Source: Planctomycetaceae bacterium (lineage in GTDB: Bacteria; Planctomycetota; Planctomycetia; Planctomycetales; Planctomycetaceae). From it: a stretch of 64,000 nt of DNA. The notes beneath the pieces were generated by a model that worked only from the letters and a program-made list of their open reading frames with translations, did no database searches and was not told the origin of the DNA. The translations under genes were made by a program, and so were the position numbers. The stretch spans positions 310,001-374,000 of the forward strand of contig JACKHO010000006.1 in NCBI GenBank assembly GCA_020638955.1, in the 5' to 3' direction. Shown here piece after piece: positions 25,082 through 34,646 of the stretch (positions within the stretch are counted from its first letter, which is position 1; every line of letters begins with the position of its first letter).

Positions 25082-27492
25082 TCGGACATTCTCATTTGAA
25101 ATGGACGACTCTTCACAATACCAGAAATCAATCTGGAGAAACGATAGTCGTTTTCGGCAGCTTCCCTGACAATTTGGCGAACTGCCGGGGCATCATGATG
25201 CGTCAGTTCACGTCCGAGGGCGTAGGTAAGCAACTTCTCAGTAAGCGTGCCGACAAAGATTTCTGGTCGTTCCACAAGGGCCTGTTCTAGTCCGGCAACT
25301 CCATCGAACCGGGTTCCGTCCGGCAGCATGCCAGTGGAATCGACGGAAACTCCCTCTTCCAGTTCGCGCCAGCGGCCCACGGCATCGAAATTCTCCAGAG
25401 AGAATCCCAGAGGATCGATGATATCGTGGCAGCTCGCGCAGTTGGGATCAGCCCGATGCTGCGCCAGTCGCTCACGGACTGGCAGCCGGGCGGAGACGTT
25501 ATTCTCTTTGAGTTGCGGCACATTGTCTGGCGGCGGGGAAGGGGGTGTCCCCAACAAATTCTCCAGAATCCATTTTCCACGAATTACCGGAGAAGTTCGG
25601 GTGGCGTAGGACGTCACAGTCAGCACGCTGCCGTGTCGTAGCAACCCGCCGCGTTGGCTGTTCGCTCCCAATTCGACTCGACGAAACTGCGCGCCGTAGA
25701 CATGCGGAATGCCATAGTGCTTCGCGAGTCGCTCATTGAGATAGGTGTAGTCGGTACTCAACAAGTCGAGCACGCTCCGGTCTTCGCGAAGAATGCTGGC
25801 GACGAACAGTTCCGTCTCCTGCCGGAAAGCTTGCCGCAAATTGTCATCGAAGTCGGGATACCCTCGCCCGTCTGGTGTAATCGAATCGAGGTTCCTCAAG
25901 TACAGCCATTGTCCCGCGAAATTCGTAACGAGCGATTGCGAACGTTCATTCTTGAGCATTCGCTCGACTTGTTCCTGCAGTACGACAGGATCACTGAGCT
26001 TCCCCGGTTCTGCCCATTTCAGTAATTCGTCATCGGGAATGCTGCTCCAGAGGAAGAAGGATAAGCGGGACGCCAGGTCAAACTGGTCGACGGCATAGGC
26101 AGTTCCGGGAGCAATATCAGCGGGATCATTCTCAACCCGAAACAAAAACTCTGGATGAACCAGGATGGAACTCAGCGCCATTTCGATGCCGTCATCGAAG
26201 TCGCCTCCCTGTTGCCGCATCTCCTGATAGAGCGCCATTGGTCGCTGTAGATCAGCCGCCGTCACCGGTCGACGGCACGCGCGCCGCATGAGATTCCTGA
26301 CAATTTGCCGCGCACATTCCGCCTCCTCTTCGGGAGCATTCGGGGTGCGAATGAAAATCTGGCGTCGGCTCGGCGTCTCGCTTGATCCCTGAGGATCGAA
26401 TGGTCCACTGATGGTCACCTGATAGACCGCTGGCCCCAGTCGCGGATGGCGGTACATATTGAAATGCACATTCAACGGCTGCCGCTTGGATTCCAACAAA
26501 GACGAGGGCATTTTGAGAAACGCAACTCCAATGTCGTGCGGGCCGGCACTCGCATGGAAACGCGCTTTCAGATGTCGATCGACATTTTCGTGCGTGGGCT
26601 TGCTCCATTCGTCGTCTGGATTCGGTTTGCCTTGTGGCGGCGCGACCGTGAACGATTTCACTTGTTCCGTATCGAGCAGCAGCTCCATTTCGTGCTTCGT
26701 GGAAAGTCCTTCAACGTGCTCGTTTCGATCGCGTGTCAGGCGCACACGAACTTCGTACTCACCGTCCTCCGGGAATGTATGCGAAATGAGTACGCCGCCC
26801 CGCGTTCCAAGTGGTAGGCCAGCAACTCTCTCTTCCTGAGTCACATCCGGTCGGACGCGTACGGTTCGTTGATCTGGCAGTGCTGATGCACGCCCGACGG
26901 CCAGTCGTGCAATCTTCTGAGCTGCGGAGAGATATCGGCTCACCAACGTCGGAGAAAGTTCCCCGACCGTAATGTTGTCGAATCCGTGACTTGCCTCGTC
27001 TGCGGGCAGTAGCTCGGTGGCATCGATTTCGAGTGCCAGCAAATCACGAATGGCATTCTGGTACTCGAATCGTGTCAGGCGACGAAACGTTGCCGTGCGT
27101 CCTGGTTGAAGATTATTTGCGGCATGATCATCGAGCACATGAACCAATGTACTTAAAGCCGTCGCCAATTCTTCCTTAGCGGGCTGTGGAGCGTCGCGCG
27201 GTGGCATTTGGCCGGAATTGATTTTCTTGACGACTTTCTCCCAAGCCGCGAGATTCTCAGTCACAGCATGCTCGCTGAGCTTTTCCAAATCCAGTTTCGC
27301 CGCTGGATTGTCTCCACCATGACAGTCACTGCAGAAAGACGTCACCAAACGACGGAACTCTGGCGGAAGCGACTTAGCGTCATCTGCGAGCAGGTGTGAG
27401 CCTAATAGGCAATTGACCTGAAAGCAGAAGGCCAGCAGCACTGCCAATGTGCTCGGCGTCGTCAATTTCAACCTGCTTCGCTTTTGATGCAT
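25078..27492 (-). CDS. DUF1592-type planctomycete cytochrome c protein
   Basis: 804 aa from ATG 27492. A signal peptide (about 1-37) is followed by the haem c motif C54-S-D-C57-H58 of a planctomycete cytochrome (PSCyt-type) domain with a distal Met candidate in GQMPPRD. The usual domain order DUF1587 (FRRLTRFEYQNAIRDLL), DUF1595, DUF1592 (DLASRLSFFLWSSIPDDELL), DUF1588 (RGGLLRHGSVLTVTSYATRTSPVIRGKWILENLLGTPPPPPP-like region) and DUF1585 (ALGRELTHHD) can be followed. It is periplasmic and redox-linked; the substrate is unknown. The frame is open to 27675, but the added residues lack a signal peptide. It is the first gene of the operon. Confidence 0.9.
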   Translation of the reverse strand: MHQKRSRLKLTTPSTLAVLLAFCFQVNCLLGSHLLADDAKSLPPEFRRLVTSFCSDCHGGDNPAAKLDLEKLSEHAVTENLAAWEKVVKKINSGQMPPRDAPQPAKEELATALSTLVHVLDDHAANNLQPGRTATFRRLTRFEYQNAIRDLLALEIDATELLPADEASHGFDNITVGELSPTLVSRYLSAAQKIARLAVGRASALPDQRTVRVRPDVTQEERVAGLPLGTRGGVLISHTFPEDGEYEVRVRLTRDRNEHVEGLSTKHEMELLLDTEQVKSFTVAPPQGKPNPDDEWSKPTHENVDRHLKARFHASAGPHDIGVAFLKMPSSLLESKRQPLNVHFNMYRHPRLGPAVYQVTISGPFDPQGSSETPSRRQIFIRTPNAPEEEAECARQIVRNLMRRACRRPVTAADLQRPMALYQEMRQQGGDFDDGIEMALSSILVHPEFLFRVENDPADIAPGTAYAVDQFDLASRLSFFLWSSIPDDELLKWAEPGKLSDPVVLQEQVERMLKNERSQSLVTNFAGQWLYLRNLDSITPDGRGYPDFDDNLRQAFRQETELFVASILREDRSVLDLLSTDYTYLNERLAKHYGIPHVYGAQFRRVELGANSQRGGLLRHGSVLTVTSYATRTSPVIRGKWILENLLGTPPSPPPDNVPQLKENNVSARLPVRERLAQHRADPNCASCHDIIDPLGFSLENFDAVGRWRELEEGVSVDSTGMLPDGTRFDGVAGLEQALVERPEIFVGTLTEKLLTYALGRELTHHDAPAVRQIVREAAENDYRFSRLISGIVKSRPFQMRMSE

Positions 27493-27680
27493 CGGGTGAC
27501 GTGTGAGGAAGTGTGCACTGAATGCCGAGTTGGTTTCGCCCAAACTGCAGTATAACAGTCTCGCGGGCCTCAAGAGAAAGGTCAAAGCTCGCCACTCCCG
27601 TTGCCCATGGGAGTTCCACGTGCGGCGACTCTGAGATTGGTGTATTATCCCGGGGTATACCTTCAGGAGAAACATGACCC
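27493..27680. promoter_or_regulatory. Divergent promoter region between DUF1592 operon and DUF1501 gene
   Basis: 188 bp between two divergent start codons, so it must hold both promoters and may coordinate the two redox-type genes. No clear boxes were identified. CTTCAGGAGAAAC provides a ribosome-binding site for the rightward gene. Confidence 0.45.
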
Positions 27681-29183
27681 ATGTCCGGCCTCAATCCTTT
27701 TCGTGAATTTGAATTGAACATGACCCGGCGGCAGCTCTTTGGGCGGTCGGCGTTGGGATTGGGGACCGCCGCCATGGCTGGTCTGCTTTCGCCCGAACTG
27801 AGTGCGGAACAGGCCGCACATCCTGATGGACTGCATCACACCGCGAAGGCGAAGACGGTCATTTATCTCTTCATGAGCGGTGGTCCGAGTCATCATGACA
27901 CGTGGGACTACAAACCGAAAATGCAAGAGATGTTCGGCCAGGACCTTCCCGCCGAAGTGCGTGATGGCCAGCGCATTACCGGGATGACCGCAGGTCAGAA
28001 AACGCTGCCGGTTTGTCCCAGTAAATACCGTTTTGACTTTCATGAAAACAACGACCGTGGCGTATGGGTAAGCGAACTGCTGCCGCACACCGCGAGCGTC
28101 GTCAAGGACTTGTGCGTGGTTCACAGCACCTTCACGGAAGCGATCAACCACGATCCCGCAATTACCTACATCCAAACCGGCAGTCAGATTCCTGGGCGAC
28201 CGAGCCTGGGAGCATGGCTCAGTTACGGGCTCGGGAGCATGAATGAAAACCTGCCGGGATATATCGTCATGCACGCGAAAACGAGCTTCGCCGAGCAAAG
28301 TCTCTTCAGCCGCCTGTGGGGTACCGGCTTTCTGCCGTCGGACCATCAGGGCATTCTGCTGCGGAGCGAAGGCGATCCTGTGCTCTACTTGAGCAACCCC
28401 AGTGGAGTCGACCGTGCGACGCGCCGCAAACAACTCGATGCACTGGCTGCACTCAACGAACAGCAGTTCGAGCAGTTTGGTCACCCCGAAGTGTTGGCCC
28501 GTACCAAACAGCATGAAATGGCCTTCCGCATGCAAATGTCCGTACCGGAACTCATGGACCTCTCTAAGGAAAGTGACGAGACCTTTGCTCTTTACGGAGA
28601 CGATGCGCGCACTCCCGGTACATTTGCCGCCTGCTGTCTGAACGCTCGACGACTTGCGGAACGGGGAGTGCGCAACATTCAGATTTTCCATCGCGGCTGG
28701 GATGCACATGGAAATCTGCCGAAAGAACATGAGTCGCAATGTCGCGACATCGATCAGGGATGTGCCGGACTCATTAAGGACCTCAAGAAACGTGGCATGC
28801 TGGATGAAACACTCGTCGTCTGGGGCGGTGAGTTTGGGCGAACAGCATACTGCCAGGGAGGTCTGACAAAGGAAAACTACGGGCGTGATCATCATCCCCG
28901 CTGTTTCACCACGTGGCTGGCCGGCGGTGGAATCAAGGGGGGCATCACTTACGGTCAAACCGACGACTACGGCTACAACATCGCAGATGCGGATGGTAAT
29001 CCTTTGCGACCACAACCGGACAAAGCGACCTGGACACCCGGTACCATGCACATTCACGACTTGAATGCGACGATTTTGCATTTGCTCGGGATCGACCACA
29101 AACGCCTCACCTACCGCTATCAGGGCCGCGACTTCCGACTGACCGACGTCCATGGCCACGTCATTCATGACATTATTGGTTGA
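27681..29183 (+). CDS. DUF1501 protein (Tat-exported)
   Basis: 500 aa from ATG 27681 with an AGGAGA ribosome-binding site. MTRRQLFGRSALGLGTAAMAGLL (from residue 14) is a twin-arginine signal. Family motifs: KAKTVIYLFMSGGPSHHDTWDYKP, VWVSELLPHTASVVKDLCVVHSTFTEAINHDPAITYIQTG, VVWGGEFGRTAYCQGG, and GRDHHPRCFTTWLAGGGIKGG. It is longer than the DUF1501 protein at 16097 and belongs to the subtype that usually follows a DUF1549/DUF1553 cytochrome gene. Here its divergent neighbour is instead a DUF1592 operon. Molecular function is unknown, although the fold is related to alkaline phosphatase. Confidence 0.9.
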   Translation: MSGLNPFREFELNMTRRQLFGRSALGLGTAAMAGLLSPELSAEQAAHPDGLHHTAKAKTVIYLFMSGGPSHHDTWDYKPKMQEMFGQDLPAEVRDGQRITGMTAGQKTLPVCPSKYRFDFHENNDRGVWVSELLPHTASVVKDLCVVHSTFTEAINHDPAITYIQTGSQIPGRPSLGAWLSYGLGSMNENLPGYIVMHAKTSFAEQSLFSRLWGTGFLPSDHQGILLRSEGDPVLYLSNPSGVDRATRRKQLDALAALNEQQFEQFGHPEVLARTKQHEMAFRMQMSVPELMDLSKESDETFALYGDDARTPGTFAACCLNARRLAERGVRNIQIFHRGWDAHGNLPKEHESQCRDIDQGCAGLIKDLKKRGMLDETLVVWGGEFGRTAYCQGGLTKENYGRDHHPRCFTTWLAGGGIKGGITYGQTDDYGYNIADADGNPLRPQPDKATWTPGTMHIHDLNATILHLLGIDHKRLTYRYQGRDFRLTDVHGHVIHDIIG

Positions 29184-29442
29184 TGGTCGATTTCTTGCTG
29201 CCCGTGAAATCCGATGGTCCTACGCGGGTGTGATCGTTCATTGAATTACGCAATAATGAACTCACTCCCTTCGGTCATTTCCGATTTATTGTCTCGAAAC
29301 TGCATCGGCCTGGGGTTTTCGCATTCAATAGCCGGTGGTGGCTTAGGGATTGCGTCGCCAACTGTAGACCGGTAGTCTATTGTTTGGTTCATCGCTCAAC
29401 GGGCGTGATTGGTTCCCTCTCACTCTTCAAGGATTCGGTTGC

Positions 29443-30603
29443 ATGTTCGCCACAAGTCGCCACTGGTCTGCTGGTTTTTGTCTGATGTGTCTGTCGCTAG
29501 CCAGTCTACTGGCATGTGGTGCTGTGAGTCTCGCTCAGGAAGAACCTGCGAAACCGGATGCCCCGGCCGCTGCGGCTGAGCCACCTGCTCCGACACTGGG
29601 AATTGGCGACGACGCTCCGCCCATTGCCATTGATAGCTGGCTGCACGGTGAACCCCTCGATGGATTGAAGGCGGGTGAAATCTATGTTGTTGAGTTTTGG
29701 GCGACGTGGTGTGGTCCCTGTTTGGCCAATATGCCTCACCTGGCCGAGTTGCAGACGGAGTACGGCGAGAAGGTCCACATGATTGGGGTGACTCGTGAGG
29801 AGACCGAAGTCGTCGAGAAATTCCTGGAGAAGAAGCAATCGGGCGAGAAGCTCTGGAAAGATGTCATTTCCTACCGCCTGGCTCGCGACTTGGATGATCA
29901 AACCAGTACCGCCTACATGCGCGCTGCCCAGCAGTCGGGCATTCCCACTGCTTTCATTGTCGGGCGCGACGGAAAAGTGCAGTGGATTGGTCATCCTGCC
30001 CGCATGGAAGAGCCGCTGGCAAAAATCGTCGAAGGGAACTGGGACCTCGAACTGGCGAGAGCGGAATTAGTGAAGCAGCAGCAAATGAAGGCAGCGTCCC
30101 GTCAATTCAGCTTACTGATGCGGGCTCAGGACTGGGACGGCGCACTCGCGGTCCTCGATGAATTGGAAACGCTGTTCGGCGAGGATCAGGCTGATTCAAT
30201 TAAGAATGCGAGACTCAATGTACTGGACAATGCCGGACGCTCCGAGGAAGCCGGAAAACTTCGCGCTGAAATGATTACGGCAGCCTGGGACAATCCGCAA
30301 CAACTCAACGCCATTGCCTGGAGGATTGTCGCCGGTCGCGGCGAAAAAGATTTGGACTCCGCCATGAAGGCGGCGCAGCGCGCAGTCGAACTGACGGAAT
30401 CCAAGGAGGGTGCCACCCTCGACACGCTGGCCCGCGTTTACTTTTTGAAGCAAGATCTCGATACGGCCCTCGAACTTCAAGCGAAAGCGTTCGAGTTGGA
30501 ACCGGAGAATCGCACCATTAAGGCTTCATTCGAGATGTACAAGCGCGCCATCGAAGCTGCGAAGGCAGTAGAGGGAAAAGAGGCAACTGTCGAAAAGGAA
30601 TAA
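29443..30603 (+). CDS. TlpA-like thioredoxin with TPR-like C-terminus
   Basis: 386 aa from ATG 29443 with AAGG upstream. The N-terminus is a signal peptide or a weak lipobox (SLLAC, Cys25). Residues about 55-195 form a thioredoxin fold with the active site WATWCGPC (Cys90 and Cys93) and a cis-Pro in SGIPTAF. The C-terminal 180 residues are helical, with TPR-like pairs (ATLDTLARVYFLKQDLDTALELQAKAFELEPENRTIK). Such proteins reduce disulfides in the periplasm, for example during cytochrome c maturation. That fits the neighbouring haem protein gene, but the link is inferred. Confidence 0.87.
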   Translation: MFATSRHWSAGFCLMCLSLASLLACGAVSLAQEEPAKPDAPAAAAEPPAPTLGIGDDAPPIAIDSWLHGEPLDGLKAGEIYVVEFWATWCGPCLANMPHLAELQTEYGEKVHMIGVTREETEVVEKFLEKKQSGEKLWKDVISYRLARDLDDQTSTAYMRAAQQSGIPTAFIVGRDGKVQWIGHPARMEEPLAKIVEGNWDLELARAELVKQQQMKAASRQFSLLMRAQDWDGALAVLDELETLFGEDQADSIKNARLNVLDNAGRSEEAGKLRAEMITAAWDNPQQLNAIAWRIVAGRGEKDLDSAMKAAQRAVELTESKEGATLDTLARVYFLKQDLDTALELQAKAFELEPENRTIKASFEMYKRAIEAAKAVEGKEATVEKE

Positions 30604-30644
30604 CGGGTTGTGAGGGCCACGCGTTTCGCAAGTGACATTCCACT

Positions 30645-31250
30645 TTAGACCGTGTCGTCGTAGTGGATTTGCAGGTAGTCGGCGATTTCCTTCGCCGTCT
30701 GCCGCGCTTCGTCCTCGTCCGCCTCTGGCAGGGATTCGATCATGTCGATTCGCCCCCCTGCGGCCGCGAGCACTATGTCGCAGTAGTATCGAGTGGTCGT
30801 TCGGTAGCTGTTGCTGTTCCCGACTTTTGACCGTGACGTTTCCGTTCGTCGCCGAATTCTGACTTGCCGATATTCGTCGGCCACCATTCGTTTTTGAAAC
30901 TGCCACACGACGAAGTCGCTCGTACTGACGATTTCATTGTTGTCGCGACTAAATCGAAGACGCTTGGTGTGAAATCCAAACAGGAGCCCGGGAATGCCGG
31001 ACATTGCTGACACAATGAGCACGCTGACTGCGGCATGGGTTATCGCTGAGAGACCTTGAGTTTCGAACTTCTTAGCGGTGTCGATGGCAATGAGCACCAG
31101 GCAGACCACTCCAAACAGGAGAAACACCGAGCCCACCAGAACGGCGCCGACGGTCGGGGGATGCACGACATGCAGTTCGCCGTTCTCCATTGATGTTCTA
31201 AGCCGCATTCCCAACTGCCTTAGGCCGGAGTCCTGAAAGGTAAACCGCAT
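30645..31250 (-). CDS. Two-helix membrane protein of unknown function
   Basis: 201 aa, family not recognised. Two hydrophobic segments at about 34-56 (VGAVLVGSVFLLFGVVCLVLIAI) and 70-92 form a hairpin in the membrane. Both termini should face the same side. The C-terminal half contains basic stretches (RQVRIRRRTETSRSK) and an acidic tail (EADEDEARQTAKEIADYLQIHYDD). This organisation resembles bacterial PH-domain-like membrane proteins, but no firm match can be made. It converges with the thioredoxin gene and diverges from the kinase gene. Confidence 0.65.
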   Translation of the reverse strand: MRFTFQDSGLRQLGMRLRTSMENGELHVVHPPTVGAVLVGSVFLLFGVVCLVLIAIDTAKKFETQGLSAITHAAVSVLIVSAMSGIPGLLFGFHTKRLRFSRDNNEIVSTSDFVVWQFQKRMVADEYRQVRIRRRTETSRSKVGNSNSYRTTTRYYCDIVLAAAGGRIDMIESLPEADEDEARQTAKEIADYLQIHYDDTV

Positions 31251-31574
31251 GAACGTATCGAAGTCATTGATGGCCTCAACCTTCGAATCCCTTCGTGGCG
31301 TGAATGTAGCGTCAAGCAGTTGGACGTTCTAGCGAGTGTTGGACGCAGCGACATGCTGTGCAGCGGAGTCTCGCATCCGATATTCGTTACCTTGCGTAAT
31401 TCGGTGGCGTGAAGACCAGTGAGAATCGAAAACAAACGGCAGACGGCATTTGCGTCCATTGACGCTGGACGGGTAACGGTTGGATACTGAACATGCCATT
31501 TGCGGTCGGCATGTTTTTGAAGTCGGACTCTTCCTTCGACTGAGGTGCAGGTTGCAGTGGCTCGTTGGTGGTCT
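31251..31574. other. Intergenic region between divergent genes
   Basis: 324 bp between two divergent starts. No gene or repeat was recognised. It should contain the promoters of the membrane protein and the kinase. Confidence 0.35.
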
Positions 31575-34500
31575 ATGGAAGCACGTTGTCCACTGTGTGA
31601 CGTCCCAATTGAAATCAAAGATCTCGACACAAACGTGTTGGAGACGCTGTCTAGCGTCCAGTGTCCCAACTGCGGCATGGTCCCCATTCGGTTTGATGAG
31701 ACAACGCGGGTCGGCCCGCCGCCCGCAGCAATGGACGTGCAGGAAACCATCGCGCATTTTTCGCTCATTCGGCCACTGGGCAAAGGGGGATTTGGAACCG
31801 TTTGGCTCGCACTGGACTCGCAACTGAATCGAAACGTGGCGCTCAAACTGGCACGCCGCGACCGGGCTGATGAAAACGCATTCGTTCACGAGGCGCGCGC
31901 CGCGGCCACGTTGCGTCACGAGAACATTGTGGCCGTTCACGAAGTCGGAACTTCGAATGATGATATCTACATTGCCAGTGAGTACGTCGACGGCCTGAAC
32001 TTGCGCGAGCTGCTCACAGCCGGAAAGCCATCCATTGAACGGGCCGTCGAAATCGTCAAGGCGATGCTGAAAGGGCTGCAACATGCACACGACCGTGGCG
32101 TTGTGCATCGCGACGTGAAGCCGTCGAACACCATGATCGACACAAAGGGGCAGCCGTATGTCATGGATTTCGGTCTGGCCAAGCGGCTGCATCAAGACCG
32201 TTCTATAACGTCCGACGGACAAATTCTCGGCACCATGCTGTACATGGCTCCGGAACAGGCCATGGGCAAAGGCCACGAGGCCGATGGCCGAGCAGACTTG
32301 TATTCGGCAGGTGTCATTCTCTACGAAATGCTTTCCGGCCAGCTTCCATTTCGAGGAAGTGCTCAAGCGGTTCTGCATCAGAAAACAACGCAGGACGCCC
32401 CGACCCTGTCGACGCTGACGGACAAGGTTCCGGTTGATCTCGAAACGATTTGCATGAAGTGTCTGGAACGCGACCCGAATCGGCGCTACGCCAGTTGCAC
32501 GGAAGTCATTGAAGAACTTGACCGCTTCTGCCAGGGAGTGCCAATTCACGCGCGGCCCGTATCCACACTGGAGCATGGTCTCCGCTGGTGCGGAAGAAAC
32601 AGGTTGGTCACGTCACTCGTCGTGGGGCTCCTCGTGGCATTGACCGTGGGGATTCTGGGAGTGTCGGGATTTGCCTGGAGAGCCTCACACAATGCCACCG
32701 TCGCCAATCAGCGGTTGTATCGATCGGAAATGAATTTGGCATCCGAGAACCTGGCTGGGGGAGACATTACCGGGCTGACACGCGCGCTCGAACGATGTGA
32801 AACGAATCCCGAGTTGGCCAATCTCCGCGGATTCGAGTGGGATTATTACCATCGCTACGTGGACCAGTTTTCCTACACTTCAAATCAGGGAGATCCCGTT
32901 GACGACATTGCCGTGTTCTATGACGGCGACATGTACGCCGTCTGCAGCGGCAAACACGAAATCGAGATTTGGGATTCCCGCACCGCCGAACAGGTCTCTG
33001 TGCTGGATTCTCCCGAGGGAAGAATTCTGTCACTCGATGTCTCCACACGCGACGGAAGTTTGGCGGCGGGTTCCACAGATGGCATGGTCCGCATTTGGTC
33101 GCCACTGAACAACACTCGGGTGCGGCATCAATTCAAGCATGGGAAAGCGGTGGCTCTGGTGCGCTACTCCCCGGACGGAAGCCGTCTGCTGACTGCCTCG
33201 AAAACTGGCGCCGTCCGAATTTGGGATGCGAACACCGCCGAACTATTGGCAGAAATTCCAACGGGCATGTCGCCAATGGCCGACGTTCGTTTTCTCCCCA
33301 AAAACAGCGCCATTGTCGTTGCGACCGAAGATGGTCGCATTCGTGCCTGGAATACCGAAGACACATCGCAATTGTTTACCGTCACTGGAACCAATCGACT
33401 TGAATCGATTGCGATCTCCGATGATGGCGAGCTGCTGGTGACCGGAAATTATTATGGAGTCATTCAATTCTGGTCGATGTCAACGCATGAGTCGTTGAAC
33501 AGTGTGGCTACGAATGTGGGATTGGTTGGTGACATGGAATTCCTGGCGAACTCCCACTTCCTGGCCATAGCGGCGATTAGCGGCGGAACCACTATTTTCG
33601 ATGGTGACAACTACCATGCCATCCGTAGCATCCGTTCTCATAGCCTCACTCCCGGAATCCTGGCCCGGTCTGGTAATGGCAAAATCCTCGCCGTTGGCAG
33701 TGGTGGCGGAAACATCAAGTTGCTGCGAGTTCCACCACTGAAACAGCCGCACATTTTCATCGCAGAGGCTGAAGTACGCTTGGTCTCGCGCGCGAAGTCA
33801 CCCGACTCTCTTATCGCTGCCATCGGAAACGGGGAGGTTCGAACTTGGAATACCCAGACGGGGATGTCGTCTGTTTTGTTGACTCACGAAGGCGGCCACA
33901 TTGCCAATGCGGCGGTGCACGTGGAACAGGACCTGCTCGCCATTACCGACAGTCAGCCGCAGCTCACACTCTATCAGCTCTCAACCGGTGAGAAGTTAAG
34001 AGAAATCGGAACCCCAACGCGTGTCACCGCTTTAGCGTTTTCATCCGACGGAGCCTTACTGGCGTTGGGAACAGAGTCGGGTGACATTCAGCTTTATATA
34101 ACGGATAGCTGGTTGGCTACAGACATTCCCAGTGAGTCGCCGAACCACATGCGTGCGATGGCGTTTTCTCCTGGCGATGATCTTATTGTCACACACGAAG
34201 ATGGTTCCACAACTTGTTTCGCTGCGAACAGCTACCTGACCCCCAAATGGAAGGCGACGGTAACCGGGACTCCGCTAACGACAGCCTGGACCGGTGCCTT
34301 GAATCGAGTTGTCATCGGTAATGAATCGGGCGAGTTGCATTTCCTGGACGGCGCGACCGGCAAATTGCAACGCGTCGTGCGTGCACATGCAAGCCGAGTC
34401 AATGTTGTCGGAAGTTTCCCTGATGGTCGTATGATTGCATCCGCCGGGCGCGACAAAGTTATTCGACTGTGGGACTGCGAGTCGGGCGATTTGATGACCA

Positions 34501-34601
34501 GCCTGCGCGGCCACGGACGACAGGTTTTCGCCCTCACAATTTCTGAAGACGGCAAACAGATCTTGTCGGGCAGCCTCGATGGAACCATTCGAATCTGGTA
34601 A
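31575..34601 (+). CDS. Zinc-ribbon Ser/Thr protein kinase with WD40 propellers
   Basis: 1008 aa from ATG 31575 (a GTG at 31545 would add 10 residues). An N-terminal zinc-ribbon-like pair, CPLC (5-8) and CPNC (about 30-33), precedes a Hanks-type kinase: Gly loop GKGGFG (69-74), Lys91 in VALKLAR, HRDVKPSN with catalytic Asp180, and DFG (198-200), so it is catalytically intact. One transmembrane helix at about 343-365 follows. The C-terminal 600 residues carry many WD40-type repeats ending in x-IW or IRIW (for example GAVRIWDANT, VIRLWDCES, GTIRIW). The kinase is cytosolic and the propeller is predicted to be periplasmic, so it may sense an external or envelope signal. This architecture is frequent in Planctomycetes. 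Confidence 0.92.
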   Translation: MEARCPLCDVPIEIKDLDTNVLETLSSVQCPNCGMVPIRFDETTRVGPPPAAMDVQETIAHFSLIRPLGKGGFGTVWLALDSQLNRNVALKLARRDRADENAFVHEARAAATLRHENIVAVHEVGTSNDDIYIASEYVDGLNLRELLTAGKPSIERAVEIVKAMLKGLQHAHDRGVVHRDVKPSNTMIDTKGQPYVMDFGLAKRLHQDRSITSDGQILGTMLYMAPEQAMGKGHEADGRADLYSAGVILYEMLSGQLPFRGSAQAVLHQKTTQDAPTLSTLTDKVPVDLETICMKCLERDPNRRYASCTEVIEELDRFCQGVPIHARPVSTLEHGLRWCGRNRLVTSLVVGLLVALTVGILGVSGFAWRASHNATVANQRLYRSEMNLASENLAGGDITGLTRALERCETNPELANLRGFEWDYYHRYVDQFSYTSNQGDPVDDIAVFYDGDMYAVCSGKHEIEIWDSRTAEQVSVLDSPEGRILSLDVSTRDGSLAAGSTDGMVRIWSPLNNTRVRHQFKHGKAVALVRYSPDGSRLLTASKTGAVRIWDANTAELLAEIPTGMSPMADVRFLPKNSAIVVATEDGRIRAWNTEDTSQLFTVTGTNRLESIAISDDGELLVTGNYYGVIQFWSMSTHESLNSVATNVGLVGDMEFLANSHFLAIAAISGGTTIFDGDNYHAIRSIRSHSLTPGILARSGNGKILAVGSGGGNIKLLRVPPLKQPHIFIAEAEVRLVSRAKSPDSLIAAIGNGEVRTWNTQTGMSSVLLTHEGGHIANAAVHVEQDLLAITDSQPQLTLYQLSTGEKLREIGTPTRVTALAFSSDGALLALGTESGDIQLYITDSWLATDIPSESPNHMRAMAFSPGDDLIVTHEDGSTTCFAANSYLTPKWKATVTGTPLTTAWTGALNRVVIGNESGELHFLDGATGKLQRVVRAHASRVNVVGSFPDGRMIASAGRDKVIRLWDCESGDLMTSLRGHGRQVFALTISEDGKQILSGSLDGTIRIW

Positions 34602-34646
34602 TGATGCTGCCTCCAATTCCTTCTGGTTCGGACTTTTTAAGCAACA

